Source: Methylophilaceae bacterium UBA7525
GTDB taxonomy: Bacteria; Pseudomonadota; Gammaproteobacteria; Burkholderiales; Methylophilaceae
Direction: 5' to 3'
Assembly: GCA_002479405.1 (NCBI GenBank)
Contig: DLMX01000038.1
Coordinates: 10,812 to 22,513 of the forward strand
DNA: 11,702 nucleotides
Shown here: piece by piece, positions 5,497 to 11,702 of the stretch
Position numbering within the stretch: position 1 is the first letter of the stretch
Layout: each line of letters opens with the position of its first letter
Notes under the pieces: model-generated
Seen by the model: only the letters and a program-made list of their open reading frames with translations
Databases searched by the model: none
Told to the model about the DNA's origin: nothing
Position numbers and translations under genes: made by a program

Positions 5497-6996
5497 TTGA
5501 CCAATCCACTTGAGGGTCTGGATTCAAAGACATTGTTCGATGCAGCGGCAGATGCCATGCTGTTGGCGGATGCCGAAGGCAACATCCTCCTGACCAACCG
5601 CGCCCTCCGGAAAATGCTGGGATACAGCGATGATGTCGATGTTATCGGCAATACTGTCGAATCCCTCATCCCCGAACGCCACCGTGAACGTCATCAGCAG
5701 CATCGGAAACACTATGCCGCCAACCCCACGCAACGCGCGATGGGAAACGGCAATAACCTGGTCGTGCTGACCAGCGACGGCCGTGAACTGCCGGTCTATA
5801 TCGGACTGAGTCCGATCAACGACCATGGAAAACACCTGGTACTGGCCACATTCCATTTCCCGGATCGCAACCAGCAGGACAAAATTGCCTTGTGGGAAAG
5901 CGAGGAACGTTTGCGTCTCGCCAAAAGCGCAGCAGGCCTTGGCGTCTTTGATTTCGACCTGATCAATCAGACAGCGCTTTGCGACGAACGTATTCGGGAA
6001 CTATGGGGCTTCGCTGAAGATGAACCGATCTCGTACGGAAAACTGACGGACGGGCTGCATCCGCAAGATCTGCCGATCAGAAATGCAGCACTGCAACAGG
6101 CCATGAATCCAGATGGCGATGGCGAATACCAGGTGGAATATCGAGTCATCAATAAAAGAAACAACTCCGAACATTGGGTCGCTACCACCGGCAAAGTCTT
6201 CTTTTCCAACGGCAATGCCATCAGGATGGTCGGTATCGTGCGAGATATCAGCAGCCAGAAAAGGCTGGAACGCGATTTACGCAGGCAGGAGGCGGAAATG
6301 GCCAATCTTGCCAAACGTCAACTGGCCGCACAGACTGCCGCGGCCATCGCGCATGAGATCAACCAACCGCTAGCAGCCATCTCGGCTTACAGCGAGGTGG
6401 CCCTGCACTCGATATCATCCGGCCAGCCCGATGCAGCTCAACTGACGCACGCGCTACAAGGCTGTTTCACACAAGCGCAGCGCGCCGGAAACAGCCTGCA
6501 CGAATTGCTGGCATTCCTGCAGCATAGCAATACGGAAGTCGAAGCCATCGACCTGAGTACTTTGCTCCATGGTCTTGTCAGCAGCATCAAGAACGATGAC
6601 TTGTACGATTTCGACCTGGTCCTCGAATTACCCGACAAACTCCCGTCTTTCAGCGGCAATTTCACACAAATCAGGAAGGTGCTGCTCAACCTTCTGTACA
6701 ACGCCGCAGAGGCCATGCACGATGCAGAGATATCTCCCGCCGTCATCACCGTTCGGGCAGAATTGACGGCTGATGGCAAAAACATACAGGTTTCAGTTCG
6801 CGATAGCGGCCCCGGCATCAGTTCCGCCATCGCCCAGCGCCTGTTCGAACCGTTTTTCACCACCAAGCCCAATGGCATCGGCATGGGACTCAAAGTCAGC
6901 CGCGCCATGATCGAGAGCATGGGCGGGAACCTCTGGATGGACAATGCAGAACAGCACTTCACCACCTTTCACTTCACACTGCCGCGCGCCAAATGA
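5497..6996 (+). CDS. FixL-like PAS-PAS sensor histidine kinase
   Basis: This is a predicted soluble two-component kinase with no membrane segments, 499 residues from the TTG at 5497. That start has an AGGGG site eight bases upstream; a TTG at 5437 would add 20 residues but has no ribosome site. Domains are PAS1 (about 10-125), PAS2 (about 137-255), HisKA with H-box AIAHEINQPLAA (H286), and a HATPase domain with N-box NLLYNAAEAM (N402), G1 DSGPGI (436-441), F-box FEPFFTTKP and G2 GIGMGL (460-465). PAS1 contains PERHRERHQQHRKHY. Aligned to Bradyrhizobium FixL without gaps, H66 falls on the heme ligand H200, and a Tyr and two Gly also match, but FixL R220 is replaced by N86. Heme and oxygen sensing are therefore plausible but unproven. 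The gene overlaps the response regulator by 4 bp (ATGA). Confidence 0.93.
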   Translation: MTNPLEGLDSKTLFDAAADAMLLADAEGNILLTNRALRKMLGYSDDVDVIGNTVESLIPERHRERHQQHRKHYAANPTQRAMGNGNNLVVLTSDGRELPVYIGLSPINDHGKHLVLATFHFPDRNQQDKIALWESEERLRLAKSAAGLGVFDFDLINQTALCDERIRELWGFAEDEPISYGKLTDGLHPQDLPIRNAALQQAMNPDGDGEYQVEYRVINKRNNSEHWVATTGKVFFSNGNAIRMVGIVRDISSQKRLERDLRRQEAEMANLAKRQLAAQTAAAIAHEINQPLAAISAYSEVALHSISSGQPDAAQLTHALQGCFTQAQRAGNSLHELLAFLQHSNTEVEAIDLSTLLHGLVSSIKNDDLYDFDLVLELPDKLPSFSGNFTQIRKVLLNLLYNAAEAMHDAEISPAVITVRAELTADGKNIQVSVRDSGPGISSAIAQRLFEPFFTTKPNGIGMGLKVSRAMIESMGGNLWMDNAEQHFTTFHFTLPRAK

Positions 6997-7610
6997 ACCA
7001 TAACGACATCACTGTTTTCATCATAGACGACGATCCCGCCGTCAGGGATTCACTGAGCCTGATGCTGCAACAGGACGGTTACCGAACATGCAGCTTCGAA
7101 TCGGGCGACGCCTTTATTGCTGCCTGCAATCCGGATATCCACGGCTGCGCCATCGTCGATATCCGCATGCCGGGAATGGACGGCATACAACTGCAGGAGG
7201 AAATGATCCGGCTCCAGATCCAGTTCCCAATCATCTTTCTGACAGCGCATGGCGATATCCCGAAAAGCGTAAAAGCCATGAAAGCCGGCGCTGTCGACTT
7301 CCTGACCAAACCTGTCACCCGCAAGGATCTGCTTGCCGCTCTGCAGACAGCAGGCAAGAAAATTGAGCAAATCAAGATAAGAACAGCCGATCACCTGCAT
7401 GCAAAATCACTGCTGGAGTCACTAACGGAGCGGGAGCTGCAGGTAACCGCTCTGGCCATTCTCGGCCACAGCAACAAGGAAATCGCCCGCAAGCTGGGCA
7501 TCAGCCATCGCACCATAGAGATTCACAAGTCCAACATCATGAAAAAGACGGGGTCACTCAACCTGCTCGAACTGGCGAAACTGGCCCATGATGGAGGGCT
7601 TTCGGACTGA
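6993..7610 (+). CDS. FixJ-like response regulator with LuxR-type DNA-binding domain
   Basis: This 205-residue regulator accepts phosphate from the kinase whose gene it overlaps (ATGA at 6993-6996). The receiver domain (about 5-120) has the acidic pocket DDD (12-14), phosphoacceptor D56 in IVDIRMPGMDG, T84 in FLTAHGD and K106 in FLTKPV. The output domain (about 140-203) has the LuxR/GerE pattern LTERELQV...GHSNKEIARKLGISHRTIEIHKSNIMKK. This receiver plus C-terminal helix-turn-helix layout is that of FixJ. Its targets are not shown directly. The dyad at 5405-5420, upstream of the stress operon and of the kinase itself, is the best candidate site and would also allow autoregulation. There is no clear terminator after the stop, so readthrough toward the nitroreductase is possible. 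Confidence 0.95.
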   Translation: MNHNDITVFIIDDDPAVRDSLSLMLQQDGYRTCSFESGDAFIAACNPDIHGCAIVDIRMPGMDGIQLQEEMIRLQIQFPIIFLTAHGDIPKSVKAMKAGAVDFLTKPVTRKDLLAALQTAGKKIEQIKIRTADHLHAKSLLESLTERELQVTALAILGHSNKEIARKLGISHRTIEIHKSNIMKKTGSLNLLELAKLAHDGGLSD

Positions 7611-7758
7611 TCCTGACGGGCGCATCTCTCCATGGCGAATTCTTCGAAATCAACTCCCTAGGTGCTCGCACGGATTATCCTTCCACAACATTATTGATAC
7701 CTTGAATTGCTGATAAAGCTTCCGGTCAATAACCGCAAGTGCGTGCAAGGGTCTTTTC

Positions 7759-8346
7759 ATGAAGATTTCACAAACGGAAAAGGATGTGTTCCAGACAATT
7801 CTGGCCAGAAGATCAATACGCAGTTTTACCCGGCAAGAAGTCACGCACAAAACCATTATGACCTTGCTGACCGGTGCCGTAAGAGCACCCGCTGTAATGC
7901 ATGAAGAGCCCTGCGCATTCGTCGTGATTCAGGACCGGCAACTGTTACAGACCTTGTCCGATCACACCATGCCACTGCTGAATGCCCGGCCGGAAATATA
8001 CGATGTGAGGATCCAGTCCTGGGGGCATCCGGGCTTCAATCTGTTTCATGACGCCGACACACTGATTGTTATATGTACCAGATCAACCGGTCCGTTTGCC
8101 GAAGCAAACTGCTGGCTGGCAGCAGAAAATCTGATACTGGCTGCATGTGGAATGAGTCTGGGAACCTGCATCATAGGTGCTGCACTGCCCGCCATGAAAA
8201 CACCGGAATTGAAACCGGAATTTGGCATACCGGATCAGTTCGAAGCCGTAGTGCCCATTGTTCTCGGCTGGCCCAAAGGTGATCCCAGCCATGTGCCGAG
8301 AAAGTCACCGGTGATACTCAACATGATTTCATCACAGGCATCCTGA
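7759..8346 (+). CDS. Nitroreductase-family FMN flavoprotein
   Basis: This is a predicted FMN-dependent NAD(P)H oxidoreductase of 195 residues, normally a homodimer. The N-terminus has the flavin-phosphate contact RRSIRSF (17-23) and the loop RAPAVMHEEPCAFVVIQD (42-59), which corresponds to the usual APSxxNxQPW motif but ends in Cys instead of Trp. The C-terminal half shows the helix AEANCWLAAENLILAACGMSLGTCIIG and the closing VLGWPKGDP. The natural substrate is unknown; family members reduce nitro compounds, quinones or other oxidised metabolites. An AAGGG site precedes the ATG by about seven bases. The gene lies 148 bp after the response regulator and 83 bp before a CBS-domain gene on the same strand. 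Nitroreductase-like proteins (Acg type) belong to the mycobacterial dormancy regulon, which fits this locus. Confidence 0.9.
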   Translation: MKISQTEKDVFQTILARRSIRSFTRQEVTHKTIMTLLTGAVRAPAVMHEEPCAFVVIQDRQLLQTLSDHTMPLLNARPEIYDVRIQSWGHPGFNLFHDADTLIVICTRSTGPFAEANCWLAAENLILAACGMSLGTCIIGAALPAMKTPELKPEFGIPDQFEAVVPIVLGWPKGDPSHVPRKSPVILNMISSQAS

Positions 8347-8429
8347 ACAATCAGTCAGCAGCGGCGACCAAGCCTGCAACCAAGGTTGAAACATCATGAA
8401 AACTCAATTAAACATGAAAGGAAATAATC

Positions 8430-8879
8430 ATGGCCATCAGTGAGTTATGTAATCCGGATGTCATTACCGTTGAGCGTAACTGTACGATTACAGAAGCCTG
8501 CAAACAGATGCGGCAACATCATGTCGGCGCTGTTGTCGTTACAGATGCACGCAATGGCAAAACAGCGCCTGTCGGCATCGTGACCGACCGGGACGTCGTG
8601 GTAGAAGTTGTAGCAACGGAACTGGATCCTGACGTCATCACAGCCGGCGACATCATGGTAGGCGGCCTCGCCGTAATCAACAAGAACGCCGGTTTGTTTG
8701 AAGCTATCAAACTGATGGCGGACAAGGGAGTGAGAAGATTGCCGGTAGTAGATGATGATGGCGCCCTGCGCGGCATTGCCACACTGGACGACATGCTGCT
8801 GCTACTGGCAAAAGAGCTGGGGGCCTTAAGCAAACTGGTCGAGCGCGAACAGAAAAGCGAGGCAAAGAGACGACGCTGA
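8430..8879 (+). CDS. CBS-domain-pair protein
   Basis: This 149-residue stand-alone protein is a Bateman module of two CBS domains. CBS1 (about 7-66) ends in VGIVTDRDVV and CBS2 (about 74-132) in LRGIATLDDMLLLL; both show the typical ...GIxTxxD turn where adenosine nucleotides are contacted. There is no attached enzyme or channel. The C-terminus (132-149) is charged and ends in KRRR. Such proteins usually bind AMP, ATP or related nucleotides and report energy state; hypoxic response protein 1 of the DosR regulon is a well-known example of this architecture. A strong site, AAAGGA, lies seven bases before the ATG. The gene follows the nitroreductase on the same strand and may share its transcript. 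No convincing separate promoter was found in the 83-bp gap. Confidence 0.93.
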   Translation: MAISELCNPDVITVERNCTITEACKQMRQHHVGAVVVTDARNGKTAPVGIVTDRDVVVEVVATELDPDVITAGDIMVGGLAVINKNAGLFEAIKLMADKGVRRLPVVDDDGALRGIATLDDMLLLLAKELGALSKLVEREQKSEAKRRR

Positions 8880-8936
8880 CCTAGCTGTCGACCAATGCAC
8901 TTTGACGATAAGCGAGTGGCGCCGCTTGATACTGAA

Positions 8937-8970
8937 GAAGCTGTCCAGTCAGACAGACCAGATCAGCTTC
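8937..8970. terminator. Weak inverted repeat between convergent CBS and DUF1161 genes
   Basis: Arms GAAGCTG (8937-8943) and CAGCTTC (8964-8970) surround a 20-base loop. A shorter alternative stem, CTGTC/GACAG (8941-8945 with 8952-8956), shares one arm. The location between converging genes suits a bidirectional terminator. There is no long T run on either strand, so the call is weak. Confidence 0.3.
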
Positions 8971-8990
8971 AGGCAGACTATCCAGGCAGT

Positions 8991-9215
8991 TTAACCACGG
9001 ACATACATGATTTTTTTGGTGCCGCCGTCGCAGGTGCCCACCTCTCTGCCGGGTTCGTCGGCATCAATCGGCACGACTTTCAGGCTATAGCTCGGTACGC
9101 CCTTGGCATCGATCTTGGCGGCAATTTCTTCTTTGAGTTCTTCACAAGGCTTGATCGCAGCTTGAGCAGATGCACATAACGCCAGCATTGACAAGGTCAG
9201 CATGGTCTTTTTCAT
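8991..9215 (-). CDS. DUF1161 family small secreted protein
   Basis: This 74-residue protein has a clear Sec signal peptide (MKKT followed by a hydrophobic stretch, predicted cut after Ala-Gln-Ala near residue 19-20). The mature part of about 55 residues carries CEELKEEIAAKIDAKGV and ends CDGGTKKIMYVRG, the recognisable DUF1161 pattern. The only mature cysteines are C24 and C62, which could form a disulfide bond in the periplasm. Function is unknown. The ATG at 9213-9215 has an AGGGGA site about six bases upstream. The gene lies downstream of hrpA on the same strand, 204 bp away, and probably has its own promoter; a TATGAT stretch (minus strand, near 9255-9260) is a possible -10, without a good -35. 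Confidence 0.87.
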   Translation of the reverse strand: MKKTMLTLSMLALCASAQAAIKPCEELKEEIAAKIDAKGVPSYSLKVVPIDADEPGREVGTCDGGTKKIMYVRG

Positions 9216-9384
9216 TGAATTTCCCCTGAGTTTTGCCTATATCGGCGCGTTTATCATACACCTTTAGCAAATATATTGACCTATTGAGCCATCCTGTAAA
9301 GACTGGATACTTTCAAAATTCAGTACTTTACGAATCACGCCTGACAAATTTGTAAACAGGGCATGATGTACAGCCATCCTGAAA

Positions 9385-9404
9385 CAAGCGGTCTCACACG
9401 CTTG
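9385..9404 (-). terminator. Hairpin downstream of hrpA, possible terminator
   Basis: A perfect six-base stem CAAGCG/CGCTTG with an eight-base loop starts 16 bases after the hrpA stop. On the minus strand it is followed by TTTC, only a short T run. It is probably a weak intrinsic terminator or a 3'-end stabilising hairpin. A related stem with the same core, AAGCG-N8-CGCTT, occurs at 8910-8927 on the other side of the DUF1161 gene. Confidence 0.35.
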
Positions 9405-9419
9405 CCAGCTCTGCCCGGC

Positions 9420-11702
9420 TCAACTCAACTCAACCCAGATCTTGTCCAGCCGCTTGGCAGATACCGGAAATGGCGTCTTCAGTTCCTGCGCGAACAGGGA
9501 TACGCGCAGTTCTTCCATCAGCCAGCGGAAATCCGTCAGCGCTGCAGGGATCTCCTCCCCGCCCTTGCGTTTTGCCTCCACGCGTTCGCTCCAGCGTTGC
9601 CATAGCCGTGCCAATTCCTGCGCATGGCGCGTATCACGTTCAACACTATTCGGATATTTTTCCAGACGCAGTTTCAACGCTTTCAGATAACGCGGCAAAT
9701 GCTGCAATCTGTCCCACGGCGTCTGCGTCATGAAATGCCGCGGCAGCAAGTCTGCCAACTGTCCTTCGACCTCTTTACGGATTCTCGACATGGCCGGTGG
9801 CAGGCCCTGCAGTTTCTGCGTCAGCGCCTGATACTCGGTCGCAATTGCCTGCACCAGCCGCGCGCTGGCCTCGACCACGGCAGGCAGACGGGTTCTCGCC
9901 CGCTGCTTGAGCGTCATGAACTCGACATTGGTGCGCGGCAAATCGTCTTCACCGATAAAGGCGCGATCGGCGATGGCGGTCAGCATACCCTCGCGCAGAT
10001 CGTCCGGCGCGATCAGGTTACGCAACAACAAGGCATACTGGTTGAAGCCGGGCAGGCCTTTTTCCAGCTGCTTCATCTGCTCTTTCAATTCAAACCGCAT
10101 CAGGCGACGCACGCCGGCGCGATGGGCTTGGTCGGCGGCTGCAGCTGTATCGAACAGCTTGATGGAAGCACTATCCTGCTGGTCTTCCAGTGCCGGATAG
10201 CCGGTCAGTTGGCGGCTGTCGCGGACGAAGCTCAGTGTTTCGGGCAAGTCGCCGAAATCCCACTGCTTGAGCCCGGCCTTCTCTATATCGGGCGAGGCGC
10301 TGCGGAAGGTCAGCTGCGCCGCCTGGCCAAGCTGCTGTTTCAGCGCATTCCAGTTGCGACCCATACCGAGTTCGCGGCCCTTGTCGTCGACGATGCGGAA
10401 ATTCATGCACAAATGTTCGGGCAGTTCACCCTGCCAATCGTCGACGCCGATGCGCAAGCCGGTGCGCAGCTGGATGAAAGCTGCCAGTTGCGGCAATAGG
10501 GCGCCCCCAGGCTGCGGGTGCGCTTCAAGAAACGCCGTGACGAAATCCGGCACCGGCACGCAGACACGGCGATAGGTCTTGGGCAGTGCCTTGATCAGCC
10601 AGGTCAGCTTGTCACGTATCATGCCCGGCACCAGCCACTCCGCCTGCGTGGCATCCAGCTGGTTGAGCAGTGCCAGCGGTATGGTGGCCGTCACACCGTC
10701 GAGCGGATGGCCCGGTTCGAAGCGGTATTTCAGCTCGACTTCGGTGCCGTCCAGCAGCAGTTTCTCCGGAAACTGCTGCTCGGTGACCGCATCCGCACCG
10801 TGGCGCATGAGGTCATCGCGTGTCAGGTACAGCAGCCTCGGCTGGCTTTCTTCCGCACTCTTGCGCCAGGTCTCGAAACTGGTGCCATTGAATATATCCT
10901 GACCGATGCGCTTGTCGTAAAAACTGAACAGCACATGCTCATCGACCAGCACATCCTGCCTTCTGGCCTTATGCTCCAATGCTTCAATTTCAGAGATAAG
11001 CTGCTTGTTTGCGGCAAAAAACGGAGCTTTGGTATCGAACTCCATATTGGCCAGTGCTTCGCGGATGAAAATCTCCCGCGCCTCAACCGGATTGATGGGG
11101 CCGTAATGCACGCGGCGTTTCGGCACGATGGTCAGGCCATAGAGACTGACGCGCTCCCAGGCGATGACCTGTGCCGCTTTCCTGTCCCAGCGCGGATCGG
11201 AATAGTGGCTTTCGGTCAGGCCGTGGGCGAGCGGCTCGATCCAGTCCGGCTCGATCTTCGCCACGCAACGCGCATAGAGTTTGCTCGTATCCATCAGTTC
11301 GGCCGCCACCACCCACTTGGGTCTGGATTTCTTCAACACCGAGCCCGGTGCGATGACATAACGGATACCGCGCGCACCCAGATAGGTTTCCGCTTCGCCA
11401 TCCTTGAAACCGATATTGCCCAGCAGGCCTGCCAGCAAGGCGCGATGGATCTGCGCATAATCGGCTTCCTTCTCGTTCAGCCGGAATTCCATCTCATCGA
11501 CGATCTCGCAGAGCTGGTGATAGAGCTCACGCCATTCCTTCAAGCGCAGGAAGGAAAGGAAGTTCTGATGGCACTGGTTGAGCAGATCCTTGTTCGATTT
11601 CTTGTTTTTCAGCGCATCTTCATAAAACGCCCATAGCTTGAGGAAACTCATGAAATCCGACTGTTCATCGGCGAATTTCCTGTGTGCCTGATCCGCCGCT
11701 TC
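9420..11702 (-). CDS. hrpA: ATP-dependent RNA helicase HrpA, C-terminal 760 residues
   Basis: HrpA is a large DEAH-box RNA helicase; in E. coli it is about 1300 residues long and has been linked to mRNA processing and the rescue of stalled ribosomes. Only the part after the helicase motor is present. The frame is open to the right edge, and the 17 codons before the first ATG (11649-11651) read EAADQAHRKFADEQSDF, normal HrpA sequence, so that ATG is internal. Visible are the end of the helicase-associated region (about 1-90), the OB-fold stretch ARGIRYVIAPGSVLKK...WVVAAELM (about 110-140) and the long HrpA-specific C-terminal domain (DUF3418, about 190-750). It ends in the typical ...FPVSAKRLDKIWVELS. 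No frameshift or internal stop is seen. It is transcribed toward the DUF1161 gene, with a small hairpin just after the stop. Confidence 0.94.
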   Translation of the reverse strand, partial: EAADQAHRKFADEQSDFMSFLKLWAFYEDALKNKKSNKDLLNQCHQNFLSFLRLKEWRELYHQLCEIVDEMEFRLNEKEADYAQIHRALLAGLLGNIGFKDGEAETYLGARGIRYVIAPGSVLKKSRPKWVVAAELMDTSKLYARCVAKIEPDWIEPLAHGLTESHYSDPRWDRKAAQVIAWERVSLYGLTIVPKRRVHYGPINPVEAREIFIREALANMEFDTKAPFFAANKQLISEIEALEHKARRQDVLVDEHVLFSFYDKRIGQDIFNGTSFETWRKSAEESQPRLLYLTRDDLMRHGADAVTEQQFPEKLLLDGTEVELKYRFEPGHPLDGVTATIPLALLNQLDATQAEWLVPGMIRDKLTWLIKALPKTYRRVCVPVPDFVTAFLEAHPQPGGALLPQLAAFIQLRTGLRIGVDDWQGELPEHLCMNFRIVDDKGRELGMGRNWNALKQQLGQAAQLTFRSASPDIEKAGLKQWDFGDLPETLSFVRDSRQLTGYPALEDQQDSASIKLFDTAAAADQAHRAGVRRLMRFELKEQMKQLEKGLPGFNQYALLLRNLIAPDDLREGMLTAIADRAFIGEDDLPRTNVEFMTLKQRARTRLPAVVEASARLVQAIATEYQALTQKLQGLPPAMSRIRKEVEGQLADLLPRHFMTQTPWDRLQHLPRYLKALKLRLEKYPNSVERDTRHAQELARLWQRWSERVEAKRKGGEEIPAALTDFRWLMEELRVSLFAQELKTPFPVSAKRLDKIWVELS

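Noticed and set aside
7693..7708. Possible FNR site (TTGAT half) before the nitroreductase
   Set aside because: The second half reads TGAAT instead of ATCAA, so only one half-site is present, and no matching promoter was found.
8377..8388. Palindrome CAACC-AA-GGTTG before the CBS gene as an operator
   Set aside because: Arms are only five bases, and activator spacing from it would put transcription start inside the ribosome site; too weak to call.
8396..8443. Fifteen-codon leader peptide overlapping the CBS gene start
   Set aside because: No ribosome site of its own and no regulatory codon pattern; likely a chance frame.
10518..11636. Long plus-strand open frame of 372 codons opposite hrpA
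   Set aside because: The opposite strand encodes recognisable HrpA throughout; the plus frame has no domain signature and is a shadow of it. The same applies to 9624-10499.

Overview
The window looks like accessory and housekeeping DNA of a betaproteobacterium, probably of the Nitrosomonadales type. That assignment is inferred from the style of the RNase II, DUF1161, Fur/COG0523 and HrpA proteins; no database search was possible. The first ~680 bases are an exception. They encode the middle of a DnaX (DNA polymerase III gamma/tau) whose sequence style is deltaproteobacterial. This fragment runs directly into the 3' end of an opposite-strand RNase II gene, with both genes cut. The simplest reading is a chimeric contig end; a real rearrangement is less likely.

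Layout. 2-679 (+) dnaX fragment. 680-2518 (-) RNase II lacking its natural stop. 2572-4026 (+) a two-gene metal module: a Fur/Zur-family repressor followed by a COG0523 (CobW-family) GTPase. 4049-5265 (-) a three-gene stress operon, transcribed DUF2934 protein, single-PAS protein, Hsp20. 5266-5496 a divergent regulatory region with two abutting palindromes placed at the -35 position of a TATAAT promoter for the stress operon. 5497-7610 (+) a FixL/FixJ-like sensor kinase and LuxR-type response regulator whose ends overlap by 4 bp. 7759-8346 (+) nitroreductase. 8430-8879 (+) two-CBS-domain protein. 8991-9215 (-) secreted DUF1161 protein. 9420-11702 (-) C-terminal part of the RNA helicase HrpA, running off the right end.

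The most interesting part is 4049-8879. A PAS-PAS histidine kinase with a FixL-like heme-ligand signature and its FixJ-like partner sit among Hsp20, a nitroreductase, a CBS-pair protein, a DUF2934 protein and an orphan PAS protein. This is much the same set of effector families as the mycobacterial DosR hypoxia/dormancy regulon, here gathered in one locus. The regulatory region supplies a plausible operator. The working model is that the kinase senses oxygen or redox state and the regulator activates the stress operon, and possibly the nitroreductase and CBS genes. This is inference from sequence and context, not a demonstrated pathway.
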